64,000 nt of DNA from Deinandra increscens subsp. villosa (GCA_039602395.1 JBCNJP010000024.1:1071594-1135593), one strand, 5' to 3'; positions 45,593-57,707 are shown, numbered from the stretch's first letter. The notes: generated by a model from the sequence alone, not told the origin. Program-made: numbers and translations.

Positions 45593-48500
45593 GTGCAGGG
45601 TGCTCGAAAGCCAGCTGTCAACAACTTCTGGGTCATTGATAGTGGAGCATCCAAGCATATGACGAGTAATATTTCCTTGCTTTCAGACGTCAAACTAATT
45701 CAAGGAGGAAATGTTACTTTTGCTAGCCATAAAGGTGGAAAAATTACCGGTGAAGGAAAGATGGGTAACGAGAAGATTTCTTTTGATAAAGTCCAATTTG
45801 TGCAAGAGCTGCAACACAACTTGCTGAGTGTATCACAAATTTGTGATAAGCAGTACACTGCTGCTTTCACAAGTTCAGAATGCTTGATTCTGAAACCTGG
45901 AATTCAAATTCCTGATGATTGGATTGTAATGCGTGTGCCTAGATTTCGTGATTTGTATGTGTTAAACATGAATCAGACTTCATTTGCTGTCTCTGCTACT
46001 TGTTTTATCTCAAAGGCTACAGAAAAATAATCAATCTTGTGGCATCGTTGCATGGGGCACATCAACTACCGGAAGATGAATTACTTGGTCAACCATAATC
46101 TGGTAGAGGGCGTTTCGAAGAATCGGTTTTCTATAAATGATGTGTGTGCTTCCTGAAAGAAAGGAAAACAACGGAAGAAGACTCATCAGTCCAAGCGTCT
46201 GAATTCAATTGTAACTCCATTGGAACTGCTTCATATGGATCTCTTTGGTCCTGTGAATGTTCGCAGTATTGATGGTAGTTTCTACTGTTTGGTAATTACG
46301 GATGATTTTTCCCGTTTCTCATGGGTGGTGTCGCTGGCTTCAAAGGATGAAACTCCGGAGTCCATTCAGAAGCTGTTATCCAAGTTTGAATCGATATATA
46401 AATACATAATCTGTCGCATTCGTACTGATAATGGTACCGAATTCAAGAATGCTAAAATGACAGCTTTTTGTAATTCTCTTGGAATTGTACATAAATTCAA
46501 TGCGCCGTATACTCCGCAACAAAATGGAGTAGCTGAAAGAAAGAATCGAACATTGATTGAGACGGCTCGAACTTTGCTATCAGATGCACATTTACCGATA
46601 AAGTTTTGGTCTGAAGTAGTTCATACTGCATGCTATGTGCTGAATCGTGTTCTGATTGTTAAGCGATTTAACAAAACAAGTTATGAATTGCTTAAAGGTC
46701 GTAAGCCAAATTTATATTTTTTAGAACCATTTGGGTGTTTATGCACGGTTCTCAAGGAAGGTGGGAAATTTGAAGCTAAAGTTGTTGACGGCATTTTTGT
46801 TGGTTATCATCATCCAATGAAACGAGTTTATTTTCCTTCCTCAAAAACCATTGAGAATCATGTGAATGTGGATTGTCAAAGACACACTTTTCTACAACCC
46901 AAATCGGTGGGTATTCCTGCTTTTGACTACAAGACCTTAGTTGATTCTTTCAAGGTTGCACAACATGATTCTGATAATGAGGAGGCTAAAGATGTGTTAG
47001 CTGCTGCTATGATTCATACAATTCTTAGTCCTGAAACAGGATCATGGATTCCTAAGCTTCCAAGTACTTCTACTGCTGCTTCATCTAGTCATAATGTTTC
47101 TAATTTAGAAACAATGAGTTCTTCTGATGATGATGAAAGTACTTTTCATGAAGCTGAATCTGAATCGACACCTCTTGATGATCAAATTAACTTACCAAGT
47201 ACAAGTTCTTCGGTGCCAGTTTCTTTACCAATTGGTGATTTTTCGAGCTCAGAAGAAGCAGATGAAAATTTAAATACTCTGCCTGATAATATTGAAGTTC
47301 CTGATTCAACTACTCTTAGGATTCACAACATTCATCCTCAAGAGAACATTATTGGAGATCCGAATTCGGGAGTGCGCACACGACATCAATTATCAAAGTC
47401 TGTTGATGCTTTAATAGCAGAAATTAGAGATTCATGGGTTCAGAATGAAGTGTTTCATTGTTGTTTTCTATCTCAAGTTGAACCTATCAATGTTGATCAA
47501 GCGTTGGAAGATGCTTCTTGGGTAGAAGCGATGCAAGAAGAGTTGCAGCAATTTCAAAAATTGGGCGTTTGGCATCTCGTGGAGTTACCCGTAAATTCTA
47601 AAGAACCTTATGGAACGAAATGGGTTTTCAAATGTAAGAAAGACGATCGCGGTATCATCGTCAGAAACAAGGCGCAGTTAGTGGTTCAAGGTTTCTCTCA
47701 GATTGAAGGCATTGATTTCAATGAAGTCTATGCTCCTGTAGCAAGAATTTAAGCTATCAGGATATTTCTAGCTTTCGCGGCATATCATGGATTTAAGGTG
47801 TATTAGATGGACGTCAACAGTGCTTTTCTGAATGGGAGGATTTGTGAAGAAGTTTAAGTGAGAAACCACCTGGTTTTTATGATCCGGAGTTTCCTGAACG
47901 AGTGTATAAGTTAGATAAAGCGTTATACGGTCTTCATCAGGCTCCACGGGCTTGGTATGAGACACTTTCTACACACCTGCTTGACAATGGGTTTCAACGT
48001 GGTAAGGTGGATTGTACACTGTTTTCTAAGAAGTTTGGGAAGGATCTGTTGCTTGTCCAAGTTTATGTGGATGATATTATTTTTGGTAGCACAAATGACA
48101 GCTTATGCAAAGAATTTGAGCGGGTCCTGCAAACAATATTTGAGATGAGCTCTATGGGGGAGATGGGTTTCTTTCTGGGTCTTCAAGTCCATCAATCTGC
48201 CAAAGGCATATTTTTGCATCAAACAAAATATGTGTCTGATATTTTGGCTCGTTTCAAGATTGGCGATGTTCGGATTCCAAGTACACCTATCCAGGTTTCA
48301 CATGGTCTCGAACCAGATGAATTTGGTGAAAATGTTGATCCGACATTGTTTAGGGCTATGATTGGTTCCCTTATGTATTTAACTGCATCTCGTCCTGATA
48401 TTATGTTTGTTGTGTGCTTATGTGTTAGGTACCAGGCAGCTCCTAAGGCTTCACATATGGTAGCAGTAAAGAGGATTTTTGCTTATTTGAAGGGTAATCC

Positions 48501-49014
48501 GCATCTTGGTATCTGGTACCCTAATGATAATAAGTTCGAGTTATCAACGTATTCTGACTCAGATTATGGCGGCTGCAAAATCAATTTCAAGTCGACTACC
48601 GCCGGATGTCAGTTTTTGGGGGAGAGATTAGTGTCTTGGCAATGCAAGAAGCAAACTTCAGTTGCAACATCTATTGCGGAGGCGGAGTATGTGGCTGCTT
48701 TAAGTTGTTGTTCACAAGTTTTGTGGATACAACAGCAGTTACATGACTACGGTTTGAACTTTCTAACTACTCCAATTTATATTGATAACTCGGCTGCTAT
48801 TTCCATCACGAAAAATCCTGTCCAGCATTCGAAAACAAAACACATTGACATAAGATATCATATTATCTGTGTTTGCTATGAGAAGAAACTACTTGATTTG
48901 TAGAAAATTCATACGGATTTTCAACGAGCTGATTTGTTCACTAAAGCTTTTGACAAAACTCGCTTTAAATTTTTATTGCAAATCAATGGGATTACTAGAT
49001 TGAATGCCAGCTAA
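45593..49014 (+). pseudogene. Decayed Copia pol: protease, integrase, reverse transcriptase, RNase H
   Basis: Domain order (protease, integrase, RT, RNase H) defines Copia. The protease has DSGASKHMTSN (about 45640). A GAG-pre-integrase zinc region follows (LWHRCMGHINYRK), broken by a stop at 46028 and another near 46156. The integrase core is readable from 46220: LLHMDLFGP, RTDNGTEF, PQQNGVAERKNRT give the D-D-E. Reverse transcriptase begins about 47500 (EEAMQEEL-type start, GTKWVFK), is hit by three stops between 47752 and 47860, and resumes at 47902 with KALYGLHQAPRAWY and the catalytic YVDDIIFG (about 48065). RNase H follows (TYSDSDYGGC, SIAEAEYVA, KTKHIDIRYH) with one stop at 48901. No functional polyprotein is possible. 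Confidence 0.88.
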
Positions 49015-49056
49015 ACTGGTTCAGTTGATCATTTTTTTCTTTGTTTTCTGCTTTTT

Positions 49057-49065
49057 AGGGGGAGA
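49057..49065 (+). other. Polypurine tract of element C
   Basis: AGGGGGAGA follows a T-rich run 40 bp after pol. The usual 3' LTR does not follow; a long non-coding tract and an extra ORF come next. This may be an internal PPT, as described for Sireviruses, which can carry more than one. Confidence 0.6.
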
Positions 49066-49470
49066 ATTATATGAAAAATACAAAAATAGTGTGTTTTTCT
49101 GTATTAAAAATGAAAAAGCATAAAAAAATTGGAAAAATCAAAAACATAAAAAAATGGAAAAATGAAAAATTGAGAAATGTGATCCAACCTCGTGAGAAAT
49201 GATAGTACATTAGTGAATGTTACTGATCATGGATAAAATAGATTGAAAGAATGTAGGTTCTTGTGTGTTTCATTTAATGTGTCAATCAATATCTGATACT
49301 TGCCAGTATGATATAAACATAACGCTTGCTTGAAATCACTGGTGTAACATGATTCTCGTGGTTGGGTAATCTTTATAAAAGATGAAAAATGCAAAAATAG
49401 AATGAATAAGTGCTCTAGTGTACGCATGCGTTCTTTTGAAAGATTTAAACTTGTTTGATTTTGTTTATTT

Positions 49471-49710
49471 GTCAAACGATCAGACATTCTCTGCGTATCG
49501 AAAGATCGACCTGATCGTTGTTCGTTTGACGTTCTTATTTATTTTTCTTGGTGTTTCGTATAACTCATCAGACTTTCTCTGCGTGTACGGGAATACCGAC
49601 CTGATTGTTGTTGAGTTATACAATTTCAACTTGTTTTGTTTTCTTCTTTTCCTAAACAATCGGACTTTCTCTGCGTGCTCACAAGGCCGACCTGATTGTT
49701 GTTTGTTTAG
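49471..49710 (+). ncRNA. Three tandem stem-loops with covarying stems
   Basis: Three ~60-nt units at 49471-49530, 49558-49621 and 49652-49710 have the same two-tier hairpin plan. The outer stems differ in sequence but stay complementary: GTCAAACG/CGTTTGAC, GTATAACTC/GAGTTATAC and CTAAACA/TGTTTAG. The inner stem is nearly constant (ATCAG or ATCGG with CTGAT), as is the loop ACTTTCTCTGCGT (ACATTCTCTGCGT in the first). A TGTTGTT-type bulge precedes the 3' outer strand. Compensatory change of this kind suggests a selected RNA structure in the element C transcript. The function is unknown; packaging, dimerisation or translation control are options. Confidence 0.6.
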
Positions 49711-50082
49711 AGTTCTAATTTCTTTTTGCATGAAACACTATGAACAACTTATATCTGTAAATACTCATTGATGAATAAAAGAAAAAGAAAATGAAAAAAT
49801 ATCATAAATCAGATTCTCAATTACTTGAATTTGTGGGTACCATGATTTCTATGCTTGATAAATATAATTAATTCATATCAGAAAGCAGTAAAAATTGATT
49901 TGATTTGACTGGATTAAACATGAAAATGTTGTATTCGTGAACTACTTGGCTTGCATGCTGATTAGATTGAAATTGAAATATGTTAATGCATCTCACTGAT
50001 ATGATCTCATGTTGCGATCTTTCTCACAAAAACATAATTTATTGCATTTAAATTTCTAATTTCTGTTGATTTATCATTTCAG

Positions 50083-50183
50083 AAAAATCAAAAAGATTTT
50101 AGGTGTGTTATAACATAAGTTCGAAAAATCAAAAAGATTTTACTGTGTTTTGATATAGAGATGTTAAAATTCAAAAAGATTTT
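50083..50183 (+). repeat. Three regularly spaced mini-hairpins
   Basis: AAAAATCAAAAAGATTTT at 50083, 50124 and (as AAAATTCAAAAAGATTTT) 50166, spaced 41-42 bp, each able to fold on itself. They lie in the same non-coding tract as the larger stem-loops. Confidence 0.7.
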
Positions 50184-50344
50184 AATTCTGCTTTATTTTT
50201 TGATCAACTGAATACAGAAATGGCAAATTTTTGCTGAAAGAACCATAATCGTTGCTTGAATCAGCTCATCAAATCTCAATTTGACAAAGTTTGAATTTTT
50301 GGAGGAAAAATATCAAAATTAAATGAACAGGGGCAAAGTGGTAA

Positions 50345-50400
50345 AAAAAGTGGTCCGGCGTACCATATGGTACGTGGGGCGGACCACTTTGCATATAAAA
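50345..50400 (+). promoter_or_regulatory. Internal promoter of element C, upstream of the extra ORF
   Basis: A palindromic cluster (GGTCCGGCGTACCATATGGT, then TACGTGGGGCGGACCAC) is followed by CATATAAAAGG (TATA box, 50392) and a plant-style leader (AACCCTAAATCGCCC). The same motif-then-TATA arrangement is in the LTR at 41309-41395. A donor near 50538 (CGG/GTAGG) and an acceptor at 54844-54850 (TTTCAG) just before ATG 54852 suggest a spliced mRNA for the extra ORF. Confidence 0.55.
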
Positions 50401-50925
50401 GGGTTATTCTGGTACGTGATACGCATAACCTGCGTACCACTGTTCAAACTCTCTGAAAACCCTAAATCGCCCAATTTTGTTTTTCTTTGATTTCTCACGA
50501 TATATCAAACCTCTGCTCGAAATTCTTGTTGCTACGGGTAGGTACAGTAATTGCGCATCACCTGATGGTCTTGGATTGCATTATGGTGTCCTCATTCTTG
50601 TGATTTTTGAGATTCAAGTTTTGGTGTTTTGCTGAATCGAACTTGGGGTTGGTTAAACGGGTTAACGACTACCTCAATCAATTTTGAACACATGTTCTGG
50701 GCCGTTTTTTGGTCTAGAATAAAACCTCATTGGTCAATTTCAAAACAAAAACGATTTGAAGAGTTAAAATTGCGATTGACCTTCCGGTTAACTGTTCGTC
50801 CGCCGTACCAAATGGTACACGGCGTTCTAGATTTGGTACGTGGCCTTATGTGGTCCATATCTGTTCCATTTGACCTTTCTGGTACGTGGTCAACAATTTT
50901 GGTCCGCTGTACCAGATGTGGTCCG

Positions 50926-51564
50926 TGTCAGGACCGATTTCACATCAAGAATCCCGATCTTGAGCAAGAACAAAGGTGAGATGGAAGGAGACGGGATGAA
51001 GAGAATCAAAGATAATAAATGACAAGAAATGATAAAATCAAACGATTCATTGATTATTGCTGAATGATTACAACGAACCGAATGATTACAAACTCGTCAT
51101 TGGAAATCCATGGTCACATTGGGTTGAGCTCAAACCCAATGTGTGACTCTCTCTCTAGAAATGATAGCTCACATCACTCATTATTCATCACTTATTCATC
51201 CTCTTCTAATGGAGCTATCACTCACCCTATATATAGAGAGCCCATGTGCTCACTAGCCCACTAACTAGCTAAAACACAAATAAAATGAGCAAATACAAAT
51301 AAACAAATGACATAATTATTATTAATTAAATCAAAGATGATTTAATTAATATGAAGCTTGACTCGCTCGAACCGATCTTCCGTTGACTTTTAAGTTGACC
51401 GTTGACCCGAACAGTTGACTTTTCAAGAAAACGTCTTCGGTCCAAACTTGCAAGCCTCGAGCATCACAACCCGCGTCTCTGAATCAAATCACAATGGATT
51501 CTTCAACCGAATTATTCGAGAATAGATTTGATGGCGTCAGTCACACTTATTAAAAGTTCCAACA
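50926..51564 (-). repeat. 3' LTR (in element orientation) of the nested LTR element
   Basis: 639 bp, paired with 54057-54695; adjacent on its inner side to AAGGGGGAAT on the minus strand, the polypurine tract. Confidence 0.92.
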
Positions 51565-51574
51565 ATTCCCCCTT

Positions 51575-54042
51575 GACTGACGCTGTCAAATCTGTCATAC
51601 TGGTGAAGAACCGCTCTGTCGTGCATCTTCGAAGAATAACTGATAAACCGGAATCTTTCTGTTGTAAAGGTTCCCCCTTTGAATAAGCTTCTTCTGTTCT
51701 TGTTGCTCCAGTTGAGATCCAAGTGCTGCAGTTCACTCGGTTCACACGGTCGGGTACAATACTAAGAATGCTGAACATTGGAGAGAAAATCGCAACAAAT
51801 CGAATCAGATAAACCAATCAAACACTGAAAATGCTCCAACTTCAGATAATCGACCCGATAATCCAAATCCATAGAAGTTCCCCCTTTTCTCTAGATCCCT
51901 CTGAAAACATCCGATGCGGAAGCGGAAAATCAGATGCAGAGAGTGGAACCGTTCCGCTCAGTTCCGTAGAGAAAACGGTACAGAAATCCTGAAATCGGAC
52001 AATCTTGCGAAAAACCGGAAGCCGGGTGCTGACAGTTGTGAATGATCCATAAATACTGAACTTGTTCCGCGTGACTGGGTTGGATGCAAAAATAATGTCA
52101 AATCGGTGAAAAACTGAGATCCCGAGCGTAAACGCGAAATTTATTCATAACCGGAGTCTTCGTAATTTTGGACGAAGAAAATCGAGCTCGGAAAAATATT
52201 CCGTGAAGAATTCTGAGTCAAACGGTGCAATTTGGAATGAAACTGAGAAGACCGTAAATTTTATTCAAGTAACGGCCTTCCGTTAGAGATTTAACGGAAT
52301 ATTCCAATATTTAACTGAGATTCCAGTTAATTCGGTTAGATGACATCAGCGCTGCATCAGCTAAACAACTTGGAGTGAGACATAACGAAACAGTCACAAA
52401 CTTAACCGAGAAGCGAAACCAATCCGTCAGTGGTCGTTAGCTAACGTGGCGTTGACGTCAACAAAAACTAGAAACCCGGTCGAAATATAACGGAATAAAT
52501 CCAAGACCAATAAAATATTTTCACAAATCCGTTGCGGCGTTATCCCGTTAGTCTCGTAAAAGACTGATGAGAAATACCCCGTATTTAACGAAAATGTTAA
52601 AAAATTTAATTGGTGGAATAAATCTCATGAGAAAATCATAATCCATGTCAAATTAAATTGACCAATCATAATTCATCCTCATAAAAGCACAATCCTTGTG
52701 ATTGATTTATTCAGCCAATCAGGATTTGAGATTCAACTTGATCTAACGGTGTGAATATGAGGGATCTGATGGCCATGGTTGGTGATCCGTGTGGAGGTGG
52801 GTTAAACCAGTCAGAAGGCTGCCAACGCAGCTGAGCTTCAACGGCTCAGTTTCTCTATCCAGTGATGACCCAGCGAATGTGTGCATCAACCAGTAAATAT
52901 TCAGCGACTCATTAGAACCAATGACATCCTTATTTCCTGGTGGTCCCCACTGGAATTTTCACAGCCAATAGAAATGTAGACAGCAGCTTTAGGAAATGTC
53001 ACGGTCAACCTGACGGAGGTGAGAGAAAGAACATTCCCATGCATCCACTCCTTGCACGCCACGTGTCCTTCTTCCTCTCCAAACCAGCGAAACCCTAAAT
53101 CACGACCTGAAAATCGTGAACTCGCCGGAAAGCCGAAACCCACATCGGAAAACAGTAAAAGCTTCATATCTCCCATGAAACTTGGCGAAAATCGACCAAA
53201 TTTATACTCGTTGAACTCGTTATTCCATCCACTACACATCTAGACGACCAAATTTATACTGTTGAACTCGTTATTCCATCCAAAACGATCCGAACGAAAA
53301 CCCAGTTGACGAGATTCGTCGAGATCGCCAATGTTATTCGAGGTCGCCAAGGCTACATGAGGTCGCCAAGGCCATGGCCAGATCGCCAAGCCATTCGAGG
53401 TCGCCAAAACCGTTCAAGATCGCCAAGGTTTCTCGAAATCGCCAAGGAGTTTGTCGAGATTGCTAGGAACCAGTCGAGATCGCCAAGGAAATCATCAAGC
53501 TCACCTGAGATCGCCAAGTACATCTTCATCAGCTGTGAAATCGCCAAGGCAATCTTCAACCAAAATGAAGAACACCAAGAACACCGTGAAACACACACTA
53601 CTGTGTGTTTCTCCATATCTGCCCAAACCGTTGCGTTTTAGACAAAACCGATGCTCCCAATGGATCCGGAATGCATTTTCCACCAAGATTCATACTTTAT
53701 TTCATCCAAAAACACTGATTTTAGCACCAAAAACTCAGAATCAAAGCTCAAAAAATCTTGAAAACCCCAAAAACGTGAAAACTCTAACAGTTTCGGTTTT
53801 CAGCCACAGATCTCGGATTTCTTCACAGATTTGGACAAATGGAGCATGAAATCATATCTAAATGAACCCAACAACAATAATCTATCATCAGATTCATCCA
53901 GAAATCATCCAAACAGCTCCAAAAATAAGAAAAAGTAGAAAAAGTCTCCAAAATGGGTATACCAAATCAGCACCTCATTCAAGCTCAAAATCACAGATCC
54001 GAGTGATCAGATTCGTCGTGAGACGAGATCTGATCGGTACCC
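51575..54042 (-). other. Non-coding interior of the nested LTR element
   Basis: No retroviral domain in any frame. Short frames such as those at 52901-53239 and 53353-53616 show no family resemblance. Notable are the GATCGCCAAG array (53309-53560) and a ~50-bp near-duplicate ending GAACTCGTTATTCCATCCA at 53239 and 53282. Gene-like 5'-UTR sequence near 53040-53130 could be captured host DNA. Confidence 0.6.
53309..53560. repeat. Irregular GAGATCGCCAAGG repeat array
   Basis: About a dozen copies of (A/G)(A/G)(A/T)CGCCAA(G/A) at 15-36-bp intervals, separated by different spacers. The core is conserved better than the spacers. Confidence 0.75.
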
Positions 54043-54054
54043 GCTCTGATACCA
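54043..54054 (-). other. Primer binding site of the nested LTR element
   Basis: On the minus strand it reads TGGTATCAGAGC, two bases inside the LTR, matching initiator tRNA-Met. Confidence 0.9.
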
Positions 54055-54056
54055 GT

Positions 54057-54695
54057 TGTCAGGACCGATTTCACATCAAGAATCCCGATCTTGAGCAAGA
54101 ACAAAGGTGAGATGGAAGGAGACGGGATGAAGAGAATCAAAGATAATAAATGACAAGAAATAATAAAATCAAACGATTCATTGATTATTGTTGAATGATT
54201 ACAACGAACCGAATGATTACAAACTCGTCATTGGAAATCCATGGTCACATTGGGTTGAGCTCAAACCCAATGTGTGACTCTCTCTCTAGAAATGATAGCT
54301 CACATCACTCATTATTCATCACTTATTCATCCTCTTTCTAATGGAGCACACTCTCCCTATATATAGAGAGCCCATGTGCTCACTAGCCCACTAACTAGCT
54401 AAAACACAAATAAAATGAGCAAATACAAATAAACAAATGACATAATTATTATTAATTAAATCAAAGATGATATTAATTAATATGAAGCTTGACTCGCTCG
54501 AACCGATCTTCCGTTGACTTTTAAGTTGACCGTTGACCCGAACAGTTGACTTTTCAAGAAAACATCTTCGGTCCAAACTTGCAAGCCTCGAGCATCACAA
54601 CCCGCGTCTCTGAATCAAATCACAATGGATTCTTCAACCAAATTATTCGAGAATAGATTTGATGGCGTCAGTCACACTTATTAAAAGTTCCAACA
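54057..54695 (-). repeat. 5' LTR (in element orientation) of the nested LTR element
   Basis: 639 bp, the same length as its partner. Differences include the AATGATAAAA/AATAATAAAA substitution and small compensating indels near 54337-54357. Confidence 0.92.
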
Positions 54696-54851
54696 GTCCG
54701 TATGACCAATTTGGTCCGTGCATGTTCTGTTGATCAAGTTTTTCAAAAGTTAATCGTTTGAGCGTTTCAAGTCGATTTAGAGTCAATCGTAAGCGGTTTT
54801 GATTATATCTCATGATTTTAATGATAGTTTGTGTTTGTGATTGTTTCAGAC

Positions 54852-56924
54852 ATGGTGGCTTTAAAATCAAATGATGAACACAACATTTGTGTTTTTCTAA
54901 ATGCATCTGCTCGATGGAAACCTCATTTTCTTGGCATATTCGAGTTTATGCAATGATCGAGAATGTACTTTGCTGCTACTCACGAATGTACACCTTACAA
55001 GGATCTACTTACAATGTTTTGGAATCCAGCTCAAGTAGATTGTTCGGTGGTTCCTTCTGTAATTCGTGCAAGGATTCTTCAAATTGATGTGATTGTATCT
55101 GAAGATGATGTTAGAAGAGTGTTGAAACTTAACGATCAATCAACATTTCCGAAGGAGTTTGATGAAATACACTTGGTTGCTTTGCTAAAAAGAATAAAGT
55201 ATGATGGGTATCTTCATGGTTCATGGTCTCTCAAAGCAAATCTGAGTCCTCCATATAAATACTTGATGCATGTGATCATTAAATGTTTTGGAAATCGTTT
55301 ACGAGGACATGAGGAGTTTGACATGAAGCTTCTATCTTTCTTTTATATTTTGGTGATGAACCAAGAGTTCAATTTTTCTGGATGGATCTTCAACTACATG
55401 AAAGAGAATATCTTGTCAAAACAAAACAAAAGTATCACGTATCCAAGGTTTCTCCAAATGATCTTAAATGAGTTACACCCAAATCTTCCAAAGAATCTAG
55501 CTGTTGTCTTGGTATTGAAGCACATGAATGAAGTTGCGGTGGGTAAACTACCAGTCTATCAGAAGAGGAAAGGAGCGAATATACCTCCGCCAGTTAAACA
55601 CTTGATTGGTCATTTGGCCAAACCTGATTATGTAGCTCCCGCAAATGGTGCTCCAAGGCATGATGATAGTTCGGATGATGAGTTGGAGTATGATGACAGA
55701 GGTTATCCTGTTGAGGAAGATGAGAATGTGGAAGAAGATCAAAATGAACCAGCAAACCAAGAACCAAATGTGCAACAACCTGTAATCCAAGAACATGTGC
55801 AACAACAAAATCAAGATCTGAATGTTCGAGATCCTATAATTAAAAATGTAAGAGTTGAGCCTGAAGCTATTAATGTTCAGGATGATGAGAAGATTCATGA
55901 AGCTAATGTTTCTGGTGGTGATGATAATGCGAGTTTGTCTGATACTGAATCAGATTCTGGTCATTTTACGTCAATTACAATTAATGCCAAAAATGTGTCT
56001 GTACGCAAAGGTTCTAAGCAACATATTGCATACTTGAAGTCGAAAAATCTGGATACTTCAAAGTATGAACACAGATCAAAACAGGTTGAAGATAGGGATA
56101 TTGATGATGATCCTTCTTATTCTCCAGCTATGGAGGAGTCTGTTAGAAAGACAACAACTACAGATAAAGGAAACGCCCCAATGATATTCACTAGCAAGCG
56201 TATTAAACACATGTCCAGGCCAAACATGATAGTGAAAAAGGGTTCATTCCTTGCCGATGCTAGGAAAGTTGGTAGCAGTCCACCTAGCAAGAAGCAAGAG
56301 AATGAAGTCAGTGGCTAAGATGGGAAAAGGAAAAGTGATCAATGAGGAGGATGAATATAGAGATGTCCATGTTGAAAGGAGAAGAATCATCTCCTGGAGG
56401 TATGATTATTAAGCCAAAGTATACCTGTTCACAACCAGTTCAGATGAGGTACTAAAGTTTACAGCTGAAGAAGCTATGTACAACCTCACTACCATGAGTT
56501 GGGTGATGTTAGACAGTTACATGGTGATATGAAGGGTACGTGTTCACAAGGGGACTCCTTAATGATGAGGATAAATATGTATTTGGATGACTTATACAAG
56601 GAAGTAGATGAAGCCACATAACGCGGCATTGACAATCCTGTTTCAACACTTGAAGTTGATAAGGATGGAGAGTTGGTAGTCTATAGAGCTGATGGGCCAT
56701 TCACAAGGCATAGTACAGTTCCAGATCCAGAATGGAGCCAAGCTGAAAAAGACCGAATCCATTTAAAAATGATAACTAACAGGCTTCATGTGGTTAAGAG
56801 AAAACAGGTGACCAATTGGGAGTATAAAAAAGAAATAGACATGTATCACATTTTCACCAGTGAACATGGCGAGACAATTAGAAGCTTACAAAATGCTCTA
56901 ATGGGCTTTCTAAAGATGAAATAA
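54852..56924 (+). pseudogene. Extra ORF of Sirevirus-like element (copy C)
   Basis: Starts at ATG 54852 (MVALKSNDEHNICVF) right after a splice acceptor, with an in-frame TGA at 54954, then stays open to 56318. Landmarks shared with copies A and B are SPPYKYLMHVI, NFSGWIFNYMKENI and TYPRFLQMIL near the front, followed by acidic, Gln/Asn-rich and Lys-rich stretches. In shifted frames to 56924 come RRRIISW, LFTTSSDEVL and YRADGPFTRH, the same C-terminal landmarks as copy A. The part after ~56320 could instead be the rear of copy B. The front is the best preserved of the three copies. No known enzymatic motif is seen; the role is unknown. Confidence 0.62.
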
Positions 56925-57707
56925 CAGATATTGTCAGGATTGGTGATAGTGATAGCAGAATAGTGACACGGACCTATCATGAAAATCTCCTATGTCACAA
57001 GGACAGATTTCGGTTAGAAGCTAGTGGAGAGGAGAACAAGATGGGAACCGGATGAACTTGGCTGGAAGAAGAGTTGATCCCTGTATCTGTGTACAACTGC
57101 ATAAATTCTTCCAATTTTTATGTTAAGATAAGTTGTTACAGTTTTATTCATACAGTTTTCATATATAATAACATACACATTTTCAATGAATCATATCAGA
57201 CCTCCATTTTACTCATAACTATGATCTTACACGAAGTATATATTCATATGTTATGTTAGTATCTGTTGGCATTTTGATATGGTGGGATGAGATGATTTAT
57301 AAACTGGATAAATTTTACTTCTTCAGTAAATTGGAAGAAGAACAAAACTGGATGAACTACAATTCCTCAGGAAGAAGAGTTCATAAGGATTGAGAGAAGA
57401 TGAACTAGAGTTCTTCAGTATGAACCGGGTAAACTAGATTTCTAAAGTTCTTCAGAATGGTTAACCAGCTCATAATAAAATAAAAATCACATTAGTTCAC
57501 AATAAAATCAATTTGCAACAATCAAATTTAAAAAAAAAATCAACTTTAATGATTGAGATAAAATCTATCTACATTAATGGGGTTAACCAAAACAAAACAG
57601 GAGGAAGAGTTAACAAAAACTTTAATATATATATATATACATATATATAAATTGATCTATATACAAAGATTTTCGTCAGGATCCTATAGAAAGATCTATC
57701 TAACTAG
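56925..57707. other. Non-coding, with CCGGATGAAC-type motifs
   Basis: No gene. Contains AACCGGATGAAC (57044), ACTGGATGAACTA (57349), GAACTAGAGTTCTTCAG (57403) and variants that recur at 58800-59160. A (TA)n run lies at 57627-57647. Confidence 0.5.

Larger units (their letters stand above)
50926..54695 (-). mobile_element. Non-autonomous LTR retrotransposon nested in element C
   Basis: Two 639-bp LTRs (50926-51564 and 54057-54695), starting TGTCAGG and ending CCAACA on the plus strand, enclose 2.5 kb. Flanks show a perfect 5-bp target duplication, GTCCG at 50921-50925 and 54696-54700. The tRNA-Met primer site (54043-54054) and the polypurine tract (51565-51574) show that it is transcribed from the minus strand. 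No gag or pol can be read inside, so it depends on proteins from another element. The LTRs differ at only a few sites and small indels, so the insertion is fairly young. Confidence 0.92.

Noticed and set aside
49480..49731. Overlapping open frames on both strands at 49418-49771
   Set aside because: They overlay the stem-loop repeats; the periodic structure explains the matching frames on both strands.
53309..53560. CRISPR-like repeat array
   Set aside because: Plant nuclear DNA, short degenerate cores, irregular spacers and no cas genes.
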